Source of the DNA: JAIBJN01 sp963842305
Lineage (GTDB): Bacteria; Actinomycetota; Thermoleophilia; Gaiellales; Gaiellaceae
Reading direction: 5' to 3'
NCBI GenBank assembly: GCA_963842305.1
Contig: CAWJFW010000003.1
Span: forward strand, 124,001-188,000
DNA length: 64,000 nt
The translations under genes were made by a program, and so were the position numbers. This document shows positions 24,496 through 33,738 of this stretch, piece by piece. Position 1 is the stretch's first letter. Each line of letters opens with the position of its first letter. The notes under the pieces were generated by a model. It had not been told where the DNA came from. It saw nothing but the letters and a program-made list of their open reading frames with translations, and did not search any database.

Positions 24496-25965
24496 ATGGC
24501 GCAGGTCGAGGAGAAGCCCGGGGTCGCAACGGAGACCCTCAAGAACTACATCGGAGGCGGCTGGGTCGAGGCCGAGGGCGTCGAGACGCTCGACGTGACG
24601 AACCCGGCGAACGGCGAGCTCCTCGGAGCGGTGCCGCTCTCCGGCCCGTCTCAGATCGACGCGGCGGTACGGGCCGCCCGCGACGCGTTCCCGGACTGGC
24701 GCGCGACGCCGCCGGTGGAGCGCGCCCGCGCGTGCTTCGAGCTCAAGTACCGGTTGGAGGGGGCTCTGGACGAGCTCGCGCTCCTCGTCACCCGCGACAA
24801 CGGCAAGGCGATCAAGGACGCAACCGGCGAGGTCCGGCGCGGCATCGAGTGCGTCGAGGTCGCCACCGGCATACCCTCGCTGATGCAGGGCACGAACCTC
24901 GAGGACGTCTCGCGCGGGATCGACTCCGACATGATCCGCCAGCCGATCGGCGTCTTCGCCGCGATCACGCCGTTCAACTTCCCGTTCATGGTCCCGATGT
25001 GGTTCCTGCCGTTCGCCATCGCGTGCGGGAACACGTTCGTCTGCAAGCCTTCGGAGCAGGACCCGCTCGCCGCGCAGCGGATGTTCGAGCTCCTGGACGG
25101 CGTCGTGCCTCCCGGCGTCGTCAACCTCGTGCACGGCGGGAAGCCGGCGGTCGACGCGCTGCTCGAGCACCCCGGCGTCGACGGCGTCTCCTTCGTCGGC
25201 TCGACTCCCGTGGCCCACTACATCTACGAGACGGCGGCGAAGCACGGAAAGCGCGTCCAGGCGCTCGGCGGGGCGAAGAACCACGTCATCGTCCTGCCCG
25301 ACGCCGATCTCGACACCGCGGTCGACGGCGTTCTTTCCTCCGCCTTCCACGCAGCCGGGCAGCGTTGCCTCGCGAACTCGGTCTGTATCGCGGTAGGAGA
25401 GGCCTACGAGCCGCTCAAAGCCGCGCTCGCCGAGAAGGGCGGCGCAATGGTCGTCGGCGACGGCTCGGATCCCGAGACGGAGGTCGGCCCCGTCATCTCC
25501 TCCGCCTCCCAGGAGCGCATCCTCGGCTGGATCGAGAAGAGTGCAGGCGATGGCGAGCTCGTCCTCGACGGACGCGGGCGCGGATCCGAAGACGGCAACT
25601 TCGTCGGCCCGACGATCATCGAGTCCGAGCCGGGCTCCGAGATCGCCCGCGAAGAGATTTTCGGCCCCGTGCTGACGCTCCTCCGGGCAAGCGACCTCGG
25701 GGAGGCGCTCGAGATCCTCAACGCCTCGACGAAGGGCAACGCCGCGTCGATCTTCACGACGAGCGGCGGGGCGATGCGGAGGTTCCGCTACGAGGCGCAG
25801 GCGGGGATGCTCGGTGTCAACATCGGCGTCGCGGCTCCGATGGCCTACTTCCCCTTCACAGGCTGGAAGGACTCCTTCTTCGGCGACCTGCACGCGCACG
25901 GGCGCGACGGCATCGAGTTCTACACAGAGAAGAAGGTCGTCATCACCCGCTGGCCCAAGGTCTGA
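24496..25965 (+). CDS. mmsA: CoA-acylating methylmalonate-semialdehyde dehydrogenase
   Basis: A 489-residue aldehyde dehydrogenase-superfamily enzyme. The catalytic Cys291 is in the MmsA-type context AAGQRCLANSVCIAV, and QPIGVFAAITPFNFPFMVPMW is typical of this subfamily, which uses CoA instead of water and lacks the usual general-base Glu. It converts methylmalonate or malonate semialdehyde to propionyl- or acetyl-CoA in valine and inositol breakdown. The ATG at 24496 has AGGAGG six bases before it. A class V aminotransferase-like gene follows after 11 bases and is likely cotranscribed. Confidence 0.94.
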   Translation: MAQVEEKPGVATETLKNYIGGGWVEAEGVETLDVTNPANGELLGAVPLSGPSQIDAAVRAARDAFPDWRATPPVERARACFELKYRLEGALDELALLVTRDNGKAIKDATGEVRRGIECVEVATGIPSLMQGTNLEDVSRGIDSDMIRQPIGVFAAITPFNFPFMVPMWFLPFAIACGNTFVCKPSEQDPLAAQRMFELLDGVVPPGVVNLVHGGKPAVDALLEHPGVDGVSFVGSTPVAHYIYETAAKHGKRVQALGGAKNHVIVLPDADLDTAVDGVLSSAFHAAGQRCLANSVCIAVGEAYEPLKAALAEKGGAMVVGDGSDPETEVGPVISSASQERILGWIEKSAGDGELVLDGRGRGSEDGNFVGPTIIESEPGSEIAREEIFGPVLTLLRASDLGEALEILNASTKGNAASIFTTSGGAMRRFRYEAQAGMLGVNIGVAAPMAYFPFTGWKDSFFGDLHAHGRDGIEFYTEKKVVITRWPKV

Positions 25966-25976
25966 GGGCCACGTCG

Positions 25977-27143
25977 TTGAGCGCCGTCGCCCTCGACGTC
26001 GCCGCGGTCCGGGCGCGCTTCTCGGCGCTGGACCGCCCGACCGCCTTCTTCGACGCTCCCGGCGGGACGCAGACGCCCGATTCCGTGATCGAGGCGATGG
26101 CGGGCTATCTGCGGGAGTCCAACGCGAACCTGGGCGGGCCCTTCGAAACGAGCAAGCGGAGCGACGCGCTCGTCGTCTCCGCCCACCACACCGCCGCCCG
26201 CCTCCTCGGCTGCGACCCGGACGAGGTGGGCTTCGGCCCGAACATGACCACCCTCAACTTCGCGCTCACGCGCACGCTCGGGCGCGAGCTCCAGGCCGGC
26301 GACGAGATCGTCGTGACGCGCCTCGACCACGACGGCAACGTGTCGCCCTGGCTCCACCTCGCCCGCGACCTCGACCTAACCGTTCGCTTCGCCGACCTGA
26401 ACGATGCCGACGCGACCCTGGACATGGACGACCTCGAGCGGCAGTTGACCAAACGGACGCGCGTCGTCGCTTTCCCGTGGGCCTCGAACGCAGTCGGGAC
26501 GATGACCGACGCAGCCCGGATCGTGGAGCTCGCACACGACGCGGGTGCGCTCGCGTGGGTGGACGCAGTCCACTACGCGGCCCATTGCCCGATCGACGTG
26601 CGCGAGCTCGGGGCCGACCTGCTCCTCTGTTCGCCGTACAAGTTCTTCGGCCCCCATCTCGGCCTCTTCTACGGCCGACGCGAGCTGCTCGAGGGCTGGC
26701 GTCCTTACAAGGTGCGCCCGGCGCCCGACGAGCCACTCGGCGCGCGCTTCGAGACCGGCACGCTCCCGCACGAAGCGCTCGCGGGCTTCAACGCGGCCGT
26801 CGCGTACATCGAGTCCGTCGGCTGGGAGGGCATCGCCGCCCAGGAGCGCGAGCTCGGGGAACGCCTACTCGCAGGCCTTCCGGACGACCTGCGCCTGCAC
26901 GGCCGGCCGACCATGGACGGCCGGGTGGCGACCTTCGCCGTCACCGTTCCCGGGATGACGCCGGAGGCGGCCGCGACGCGCCTGGCCGAGCGCGATCTCG
27001 CCGTCTGGTGGGGTGACTACTACGCAGTCGAGGTAATGCAGCGGCTCGGGCTTCCCGACGGCGCACTCCGGCTCGGGATCATCCACTACCACACCGTCGA
27101 GGAGGTCGACCGCCTGCTGACGGGCCTCCACGACCTCGTCTAG
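25977..27143 (+). CDS. Cysteine desulfurase-like protein (class V aminotransferase)
   Basis: A 388-residue PLP enzyme of the cysteine-desulfurase-like group: FFDAPGGTQTPDSVIEAM near the start, NMTTLNFALTR for the phosphate, VDAVHYAAHCPIDV, and the pyridoxal lysine in CSPYKFFGPHLG. The family is widespread but its substrate is not defined; it lacks the mobile cysteine loop of IscS. The start is a TTG at 25977, 11 bases after mmsA and without a strong ribosome site. Co-transcription with mmsA suggests a catabolic role. The next small gene follows after 2 bases. Confidence 0.82.
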   Translation: MSAVALDVAAVRARFSALDRPTAFFDAPGGTQTPDSVIEAMAGYLRESNANLGGPFETSKRSDALVVSAHHTAARLLGCDPDEVGFGPNMTTLNFALTRTLGRELQAGDEIVVTRLDHDGNVSPWLHLARDLDLTVRFADLNDADATLDMDDLERQLTKRTRVVAFPWASNAVGTMTDAARIVELAHDAGALAWVDAVHYAAHCPIDVRELGADLLLCSPYKFFGPHLGLFYGRRELLEGWRPYKVRPAPDEPLGARFETGTLPHEALAGFNAAVAYIESVGWEGIAAQERELGERLLAGLPDDLRLHGRPTMDGRVATFAVTVPGMTPEAAATRLAERDLAVWWGDYYAVEVMQRLGLPDGALRLGIIHYHTVEEVDRLLTGLHDLV

Positions 27144-27145
27144 CG

Positions 27146-27430
27146 ATGCTCCGCCTCTACTGGGCCAGGAACGACGGCATGGGCGGACACGTCTTCCTCG
27201 GGCTCGATGATCTCGAGCAACTCATGGAGGAGATGTCGGCACAGGGCATGTCGGGCTGGCTCCAGCTCGATCGCCTCGAGCCCGGGACGGTCGTGCCGGC
27301 CGGAGCGATCGACTTCGCGCTCTCCCAGGCCTCGCCCGAGACACGGGTGGTCGCGGACGAGAAGCTCTGGCGCGACTGGCTCGCCTTTCTCGCCGGAGCG
27401 GCCGAGAACGGCGGCGTCGCCGTCCGGTAA
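27146..27430 (+). CDS. Hypothetical 94-residue protein
   Basis: A small soluble protein (MLRLYWARNDGMGGHVFLG...) that starts 2 bases after the previous stop, so it belongs to the same transcript. It has a mix of beta strand and helix, with two aromatic/acidic stretches (LEQLMEEMSAQGMSGWLQLD, LWRDWLAFL). I know no family for it. The tight coupling to the cysteine desulfurase-like gene suggests a related job. Confidence 0.7.
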   Translation: MLRLYWARNDGMGGHVFLGLDDLEQLMEEMSAQGMSGWLQLDRLEPGTVVPAGAIDFALSQASPETRVVADEKLWRDWLAFLAGAAENGGVAVR

Positions 27431-27491
27431 GCGGCGCCTGCCTCTGCGGCCGCTGGCAAGATGGCGTCGCCCCCGACTCTGGAGGACCGTC

Positions 27492-28034
27492 ATGAGCCAA
27501 GCGCCGCAGGAGCCCCCGTCCGGACTACCTCCGAGCGAATCCGAGGGCTCGCGGAAGCTGTGGATCTACCTCGCGGTCGGCACCGGAGTCATCATCCTGG
27601 CCGTCATCCTCTTCGTCGCGCTGCGGCCCGACGACAGCGAGCCTGCCGCAAACACGACGTCCGAAGCCCAGACGACGACTGTGCAGACGACGACCGAGTC
27701 GACCACCGAGGAGACGACGACGGTCGACACGACGACGGAAGAGACGACCACGACGACGCCAGCCGACCAGCCCCAGCGGGTGAGCGTCGTGTACGAGAAC
27801 GGCGAGGTCGTCGGCGGCGTCGTCGAGGCGGACATTCAGGAGGGCTCCCAGGTCCTCCTCGTCGTCCGGGCCGACGTCTCCGACGAGGTGCACGTCCACG
27901 GGTACGACCTGTCCACGAACGTGACGCCCGGACAGGCCGCCCGGATCACATTCCGCGCGGACGTTCCCGGCGAGTTCGACGTCGAGCTCGAAGAGCTCAG
28001 CGTCCCTCTCGCTGTTCTGACGGTCAACCCGTGA
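27492..28034 (+). CDS. Membrane-anchored protein with Thr-rich stalk and cupredoxin-like domain
   Basis: A 180-residue protein; the ATG at 27492 has GGAGG six bases upstream. After a short cytoplasmic Pro-rich segment comes one membrane helix (LWIYLAVGTGVIILAVILFV, ~residues 23-43). A stalk made almost only of Thr and Glu (~residues 56-88) follows, then a C-terminal beta domain ending LAVLTVNP. That domain has a histidine pair (DEVHVHGYD) in a position seen in cupredoxins, so copper binding is possible. The next gene starts 2 bases after the stop and codes a membrane protein; the two are probably partners at the cell surface. Confidence 0.75.
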   Translation: MSQAPQEPPSGLPPSESEGSRKLWIYLAVGTGVIILAVILFVALRPDDSEPAANTTSEAQTTTVQTTTESTTEETTTVDTTTEETTTTTPADQPQRVSVVYENGEVVGGVVEADIQEGSQVLLVVRADVSDEVHVHGYDLSTNVTPGQAARITFRADVPGEFDVELEELSVPLAVLTVNP

Positions 28035-28035
28035 G

Positions 28036-29397
28036 GTGAGCATTCCGCTCGCGCACGGCCTCGGCGGGGTCAGGGACCTGCCGGTCCCGCTCTGGCTCTT
28101 CTACTACGGCGCCGCGCTCGTCCTCATCTTCTCGTTCGTCGCGCTGTGGGCGCTGTGGAAGCGCCCACTGCTCCGACGGGCGAGCGCCGGGCGGCCGCTT
28201 TCCGACTCGCTCGAGCGCATCCTTCGCGGTCGGGCGGTTCGTGTCGTCGCGGGCGTGGTCTCGTTTGCGCTCCTCGTGCTCGTCGTCGTCGCGGGTGTGA
28301 TCGGGGACACGTCGGCCAACGAGAACATCACGCCGCGCTTCGTCTTCGTGGTCTTCTGGCTCGGGCTGCCGGCGCTCAGTGTCCTCTTCGGCAACGTCTG
28401 GACGGTGCTCAGCCCCTGGCGCGCCGCCGCGGATGCTGCCGCCTGGGCGTCCGAGCGAACCGGCGTGCGCTGGGAAGCGCCGTTTACCTACCCGGCCCGT
28501 CTCGGCCGCTGGCCCGCGGCCGTCCTGCTCTTCGCCTTCGCGGCCCTCGAGCTTGCCTACTGGGATCCGGCCGACCCTCGGGCGCTGGCCCTCGCCATTC
28601 TGGTCTACAGCGCGATCGCCTGGCTCGGGATGCTCGCCTACGGCCGTCGGGCCTGGCTCGAGGGCGGGGAGGCCTTCGCCGTCTATTTCGGACTGCTCGC
28701 GCGTATCGCGCCCTTCGGCGAGCACGAGGGAAGGCTGGTCGTCCGCTGGCCCTTCACAGGCCTCGTGGACGTGGATCCCCGCCCGGGCACCCTCGCTTTC
28801 GTCGCCGTCATGCTGGGCTCCGTCGCCTTCGACGGCTTCAGCCAGACAACAGTCTGGGTCGACTTCTACGAAGAGCGGCTGCGCTCCGTGATCCAGCGCT
28901 CGCCCGATCTCGCGGACGCGGTCGGGATGCTGCTCGCCAGCGCGGGGCTCCTGCTGATGGTGGTGTTCGTAGCGCTCGCCTACGTCCTGGCGATGAAGGC
29001 GGCCGCGGCCGCCGTGCACTACGACGGGGACCTCACAGACGCCTTCCTCGGAAGCCTGGTCCCGATCGCCCTCGCCTACGTGGTCGCTCACTACTTCTCG
29101 TTCTTCGTCCGAGAGATGCAGTACCTCGCTCCATTCGCGTCCGACCCCTTCGGCTTCGGTTGGGACCTCTTCGGGACCGCGGACATCAAGCCCGAGATCG
29201 GCGTGCTCGCCCCGAAGACGATCTGGTACGTGCAGGTCGCGGCCCTGGTCATCGGCCACGTCGCCGGGCTCGTGCTCGCGCACGACAGGGCCGTCGAGCT
29301 CTTCGACTCTCCGCGCAAGGCGGCCATCAGCCAGTACGCCATGCTGGCGCTCATGGTCGTCTACACCCTCGCCGGCCTCTGGCTCCTGTCGCAGTAG
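28036..29397 (+). CDS. Fenitrothion-hydrolase-like polytopic membrane protein
   Basis: A 453-residue protein with about 11-12 membrane helices. Conserved-looking patches include LPVPLWLFYYGAALVL, FVVFWLGLPALSVLFGNVW, LSPWRA and HYFSFFVREMQYL. It resembles proteins annotated as fenitrothion hydrolase in soil actinobacteria; that name comes from a single proteobacterial pesticide enzyme and may not describe this protein. It is coupled to the cupredoxin-like gene upstream (2-base gap), and the pairing may point to copper handling. A strong terminator follows 10 bases after the stop. Confidence 0.72.
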   Translation: MSIPLAHGLGGVRDLPVPLWLFYYGAALVLIFSFVALWALWKRPLLRRASAGRPLSDSLERILRGRAVRVVAGVVSFALLVLVVVAGVIGDTSANENITPRFVFVVFWLGLPALSVLFGNVWTVLSPWRAAADAAAWASERTGVRWEAPFTYPARLGRWPAAVLLFAFAALELAYWDPADPRALALAILVYSAIAWLGMLAYGRRAWLEGGEAFAVYFGLLARIAPFGEHEGRLVVRWPFTGLVDVDPRPGTLAFVAVMLGSVAFDGFSQTTVWVDFYEERLRSVIQRSPDLADAVGMLLASAGLLLMVVFVALAYVLAMKAAAAAVHYDGDLTDAFLGSLVPIALAYVVAHYFSFFVREMQYLAPFASDPFGFGWDLFGTADIKPEIGVLAPKTIWYVQVAALVIGHVAGLVLAHDRAVELFDSPRKAAISQYAMLALMVVYTLAGLWLLSQ

Positions 29398-29406
29398 CCC
29401 GCGCAA

Positions 29407-29438
29407 GAAGGGAGGCCTGCCTGAGCAGGCCTCCCTTC
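29407..29438. terminator. Strong bidirectional terminator hairpin
   Basis: A perfect 14-bp stem (GAAGGGAGGCCTGC / GCAGGCCTCCCTTC) with a CTGA loop lies between the ends of two convergent genes. It has no long T-run in either direction but is the longest perfect hairpin in the window. Confidence 0.75.
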
Positions 29439-29445
29439 GCAGCTC

Positions 29446-31069
29446 CTAGCCGTGCGGGAGCTTGACGGCCTTGCCGTCGAAGGACCCGCGCCGGATCCCG
29501 AGCTCCCTGAGCGCGGTCGGAAGGATGTCGACCGACCGGAGGGCGTAGTTGGGAGCGGCGCCGGACCTGAGGCCCGCGCTCCAGAAGACGATCGGGATCT
29601 GCTGGACGGGCTTCTGCGCGCCGCCGTGGTCTCCGATGACGCCGTAGCTCGTGTTGTCCTGGAGCAGGCCGACGACGTCCGCGGCGAACGGCGCCGCCAT
29701 GGTGTTGACGAGCTCCTTGGCGTGCTCCCGCCACCACTCGTGCTCGTCGTCCGTCATCGGGGTCGAGGTGTCGGTGGTGTAGAGGACGTACCTGTTCCCC
29801 TTGCGGTAGTAGGAGGCGATCACGCTCGGGAGCGTCGCCATCGCCGCCGCAGCCTCCCGCTTCTTCTCGAGCGATTGGTCGATGAGCCACGACCGAACCG
29901 CGCTGTCCTGGTAGTTGAACGCGATGTTGCCGGTCGCCAGGAGCGGCGCGATCTGCGGCTGCGGCATGAGGTACGTCTCGTCTGCGTCCTGGCCGTAGTA
30001 CCAGTTGAAGTTGCTGCGGCCGGGAGCGTTGATTCCGTGGAAGTTGAGGGCAGGGTTGCCCGCGTGATCTGTGGTGAGGACGACGAGCGTGTCGTCGAGC
30101 TCGCCGTTGTCGCGAAGCTTGTCGAGGAGGTGGCCCACCTGCTCGTCCGCGTTCTTGGCGATGAAGCGCTCGTGCACCTGGTCGAACGGCGCCGGATACA
30201 CCCCGGTGTCCGTGATTCCGCCCCACATATGCCCGATCTTGTCGACGCCACCGAGGCTCACCAGCATTCCGCTCCAGGGCTCGTTGTCCATCATCGCCAT
30301 CGCTGCGTCTGCAACCCAGGTGTCACCGCCCAGATGGTCGGGGTCGAGCCCGGGCACGAAGCGGTTCCCGTCCTCCGGGTACATGCAGGCCGGGCAGTCC
30401 GTCTTCGTCCCGTAGTCGTTATCGGAGTTCGAGTCGATGTAGTACCGACCGCATTCCGGCTCGGAGAGGTAGGTGGGAACGGCGACACCGGTGGGGCCGC
30501 GGTAGGTGTTGCCGACACCGGCGCAGTCGAAGTTCGCGACCGCTGAAGGTGACGATGATGTCCGCCGACGGCCCGCCCGACGTGTAGGTCGCCGTCGGCT
30601 TTTCGCCGACGGTGATGAACTTGGTGCCGGGAAACGACTTGTGCAGGAAGTCCCCGAGGCGCGGCACGCCCGAGGCGGCCTGCAGGTCGAAGAACTGGTC
30701 GCTCGCCAGGCTGGACGTGACGAAGAATGCTCCCGGGCCCTCGTCGAGCACGTCGTCGACGTCACGGTAGACCTCGTCCGACCAGCCCATGTGCTTGGGC
30801 AGGACGCCCGTGGTGAGGACGTTGTGGGTGACCACCGTCTCGGCGCCCATGTGGCCGAGATAGGCGTTCCGATAGTTGACGCCGTCCTTCATGAGTCTTC
30901 GGACGTTGTCCATGTCGAACGTATCCACGTAGTCCGGCCGCATCTGGTCGATGACGATGATCAGCACCCGCGAGGGCCGGTCCCGGGACGCCTGCGCTGG
31001 TGCCGCCATCACCAAACCGATCGAGAGAACGAGGAACGTCAAAGCGAACCTGCCAACCCTGCGTCTCAT
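29446..31069 (-). pseudogene. Secreted alkaline phosphatase-superfamily phosphodiesterase, split by a frameshift
   Basis: The N-terminal part (31069 to ~30540) has a signal peptide (RFALTFLVLSIGLVMAAPAQA), the first metal Asp (IIVIDQMRPDYVDTF) and the nucleophile Thr region (THNVLTTGVLPKHMG). The C-terminal part is in another frame (~30545 to 29446) and has the remaining metal ligands (GGVDKIGHMWGG, TTDHAGNPALN, GDHGGAQK). The two join at SADIIVTFS / AVANFDCAG. A 2-base loss or 1-base gain near 30540 explains the break. Together they would give ~540 residues, the normal size of nucleotide pyrophosphatase/phosphodiesterase relatives. AAGGAGG precedes the ATG. It may be a sequence error or a recent pseudogene. 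Confidence 0.8.
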
Positions 31070-31136
31070 GATGTGCCTCCTTGTCCCCAGGGATGGCCGA
31101 CGCTAACAGGGAACCGGCCTCCCGCCTAGTTCGGGA

Positions 31137-32006
31137 TCAGGAAAAGGACCGGCGGGCCGCGTTCCAGCGCGGCTCGTCCCAGCGGATCGTGTCGGGCTCG
31201 ACGCCGCGAGCCTCGGCCAGGGCCAGGGTGAGGAGCTGGAAGCGGACGATGTCGACCGCGGGATGCTCCGTCGGGACGAGGGTCGTCTCGGCGCCGATCT
31301 CACCCAGCGCGCGAACGACGTCGGCCGAGCGCTCGGCGCCGCGGCCCTCGCCTTCGAGCACGAAGACGCGGACCGTCTCGTCGATCGCCGCCAGGTGTCC
31401 GTGAAGGATCTGCTCGGTGTGGTGCGCCTCCGCCGGCAGATGGACGCCCTCACGCAGCTTCAGCACCGCCTCCTGCGCGGTCGGCCAGTTACGCCCTCCG
31501 CCGACGACGACCACCCGCTCGTGGTCAAACACCGGGAAAGGCTCTTCGGCAAGGACGCGCTCGACCGCCCCCGGGAGCGCCGAGACGTCGTCGCCCCGAA
31601 GCGCGGCGAGCGCGGCGACGGCAGCGGTGTAGCTCGCCGTGTGGCAGTAGGACTCCTCGATCTCCGGCGTGACCACCAGCACCTCGTCCGCGGCCTCGGC
31701 GAGCGAGCTCTCCTCCTTGCCAGTGACGAGCCAGCTCGAGCCGGAGAACGCCTGGACGGCCTCGAGCGCGAGCGTCGTCCCGCCCTCGTGACTGACGACA
31801 ACAAGGAGATCCGCCTCGGGCGGCGCGAGCGCGGCCTCGAACGACTGCAGCGCCTCGCCGCCCGTCTGGGCCGCGTGGAAGGACGTCCCGCAGCCGGTGA
31901 AGACAATACGGCCTTCGGGCAGCCGACGGTCGCCGACTCGTCCCGGCACGCCGCGCAGCCATTCCGGCTGGGCAAAGACCGCCTTGCGCGTGAGCTCCCC
32001 GGGCAC
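31137..32006 (-). CDS. SIS-domain sugar-phosphate isomerase-like protein
   Basis: About 290 residues with two SIS domains, like the isomerase half of glucosamine-6-phosphate synthase but without the glutaminase. The phosphate-binding patches are FTGCGTSFHAA and VVSHEGGTT, and the second domain has VVVGGGRNWPTAQEAVLKLR and EQILHGHLAA. Such proteins isomerise or deaminate amino-sugar phosphates. I choose the GTG at 32006 because TACTTT lies 10 bases upstream and the family N-terminus fits; a TTG at 32033 is in frame but would overlap the divergent gene. The substrate is unknown. Confidence 0.8.
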   Translation of the reverse strand: MPGELTRKAVFAQPEWLRGVPGRVGDRRLPEGRIVFTGCGTSFHAAQTGGEALQSFEAALAPPEADLLVVVSHEGGTTLALEAVQAFSGSSWLVTGKEESSLAEAADEVLVVTPEIEESYCHTASYTAAVAALAALRGDDVSALPGAVERVLAEEPFPVFDHERVVVVGGGRNWPTAQEAVLKLREGVHLPAEAHHTEQILHGHLAAIDETVRVFVLEGEGRGAERSADVVRALGEIGAETTLVPTEHPAVDIVRFQLLTLALAEARGVEPDTIRWDEPRWNAARRSFS

Positions 32007-32016
32007 GAGAGCTGCG

Positions 32017-32026
32017 AAAGTACCAT
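32017..32026. promoter_or_regulatory. Overlapping divergent -10 boxes (SIS protein / thioesterase)
   Basis: AAAGTACCAT contains TACCAT on the plus strand (32021-32026, 6 bases before the ATG at 32033) and TACTTT on the minus strand (32022-32017, 10 bases before the GTG at 32006). The two boxes share two bases. Confidence 0.45.
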
Positions 32027-32032
32027 GCCGCA

Positions 32033-32455
32033 ATGGAGGGCTACCGCTTCATCCTGCCGCGCGAGGTTGAGTTTCGGGACATCGACGCCGCCGGCCACGT
32101 CAACAACGCCGTCTACCTGACCTACATGGAGACTGCGCGAATCCGCTACCTCATCGAGGTCCTCGGCCCGCAGCTCGCCTACGAGCTGTCATTGATCCTG
32201 GCCCGCATCGAGATCGACTTCCGCTCGCCGGCGCGGTTCCCCGAGACGCTCGAGCTCGGAGCCCGCGTCACGCGCCTCGGCACGAAAAGCTTCGACATGG
32301 AACACCAGATCCTGGGCGCCGATGGCCGGACGGTGCTCGAGGCGTCCTCCGTGCTGGTTGCCTACGACTACGAGGCGAACGCGCCCATGGCGGTCCCCCC
32401 GGACTGGCGCGCGCGCCTCGATGCCTACGAGGAGAGGAGCTCTGTGGCTCGATGA
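32033..32455 (+). CDS. Acyl-CoA thioesterase (hotdog fold, 4HBT/YbgC type)
   Basis: A 140-residue hotdog-fold protein. The conserved block VEFRDIDAAGHVNNAVYLTYMETAR carries the catalytic Asp of the 4-hydroxybenzoyl-CoA thioesterase/YbgC group; it is quoted here only by its positions near residues 12-36. Such enzymes hydrolyse acyl-CoA or acyl-ACP thioesters. The start lies 6 bases after a TACCAT box, so it is probably leaderless. The gene overlaps the M16 protease gene by four bases (ATGA), so both are on one transcript. Confidence 0.88.
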   Translation: MEGYRFILPREVEFRDIDAAGHVNNAVYLTYMETARIRYLIEVLGPQLAYELSLILARIEIDFRSPARFPETLELGARVTRLGTKSFDMEHQILGADGRTVLEASSVLVAYDYEANAPMAVPPDWRARLDAYEERSSVAR

Positions 32456-33738
32456 GCACGACGACGACGACGTTCCAGAAGACGACGCTTCCGAACGGCC
32501 TGCGGGTGGTGACCGCCGACATGCCGCAGGCGAAGTCGGTCGCCTGCTTCGTAATGCTGGCCGCCGGGTCGCGCTACGAGACCAAGGACACGAACGGCAT
32601 CGCGCACTTCGCCGAGCACATGTTCTTCAAGGGAACGGAGAATCGCCCCACTGCGCGCGACATCGCCGGCGAGATCGACTCGATCGGCGCAGAGTTCAAT
32701 GCGTTCACCGGCAAGGAGTACACCGGCTACTACGTGAAGTGCGCGGCCGAACACCGCGACACGGCTCTGGACGTCCTCGTCGACATGCTCCGCCACTCCA
32801 AGTTCAACGCCGAGGAGATCGAGCGCGAGAAGGGGGTGATCGTCGAGGAGATGAACATGTACTACGACACGCCTCGCGACTATGTCGACGGCGTCTACGA
32901 CGACCTCCTCTACGGCGACCAGCCGCTCGGCTGGGACATCATCGGGACGAAGGAGACCGTCCGCGCGGCGACACGCGAGACGTTCCTCGACTACCTCGAC
33001 CGCTGGTACCGCGCCCCGCGCATGGTCGCCGGTCTGGCCGGCGCCGTCGGCGACGATGCCGTCGACCGCGTCGCATCGCTCCTCGGCGACGTCGCCGACG
33101 GGACGACCGGCGCCCCAGCCCCGGTGAGCTGGACCCAGGATGCGCCGCGCGTCAAGGTGCACACGAAGACCTCCGACCAAGCACACGTCCGCATGGGCGT
33201 GCACAGCTACGCGCTCGGTCATCCCGACCGCTACGCGCTGATGCTCCTGGCCACCGTCCTCGGCGGCGGAATGTCCTCCCGCCTCTTCACCGAGGTTCGC
33301 GAGCGGCGCGGGCTCGCGTACTACATCTACGGCTACAACCAGGGCTACACGGACGCGGGAACACTGTTCGCCCAGGGCGGCGTCGACATCCAGCGGATCG
33401 ACGAGGCGATCTCCACGATCGTCCGTGAGTTCGGGCGCATCGCCTCCGAGCCCGTCGACGCCGACGAGTTGGAGAAGGCGCGGAACTTCGCGAAGGGGCG
33501 TCTCGTGCTCTCGCTCGAGGATCCGAAGGGCACGATCTCCTTCGGGCTTCGGGACGAGGTGCTCGAAAGCCGCACCCGCGAGCCCGAAGAGGTTCTCGCG
33601 GCGCTCGACCGGGTCACGCTCGACGACCTGCACCGCGTCGCCCAGGACATCGTGCGCGCAGAGCGCCTGAACCTCGCGGTGATCGGCCCGTTCGAGGAGC
33701 CCGACCGCTTCGAGCCGCTCCTCGAGCTTTCTGCCTAG
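32452..33738 (+). CDS. M16-family zinc protease (processing-peptidase-like)
   Basis: A 428-residue pitrilysin-family peptidase. The inverted zinc motif HFAEH is at residues 52-56 (HFAEHMFFKGTENRPT), and the downstream Glu ligand is in VIVEEMNMYYDTP. The inactive second half follows, with GGGMSSRLFTEVRERRGLAY typical of M16B. No signal peptide is visible, so it acts in the cytoplasm, probably as a homodimer. It starts within the thioesterase stop. It ends at a hairpin shared with the convergent cyclase gene. Confidence 0.92.
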   Translation: MSTTTTTFQKTTLPNGLRVVTADMPQAKSVACFVMLAAGSRYETKDTNGIAHFAEHMFFKGTENRPTARDIAGEIDSIGAEFNAFTGKEYTGYYVKCAAEHRDTALDVLVDMLRHSKFNAEEIEREKGVIVEEMNMYYDTPRDYVDGVYDDLLYGDQPLGWDIIGTKETVRAATRETFLDYLDRWYRAPRMVAGLAGAVGDDAVDRVASLLGDVADGTTGAPAPVSWTQDAPRVKVHTKTSDQAHVRMGVHSYALGHPDRYALMLLATVLGGGMSSRLFTEVRERRGLAYYIYGYNQGYTDAGTLFAQGGVDIQRIDEAISTIVREFGRIASEPVDADELEKARNFAKGRLVLSLEDPKGTISFGLRDEVLESRTREPEEVLAALDRVTLDDLHRVAQDIVRAERLNLAVIGPFEEPDRFEPLLELSA

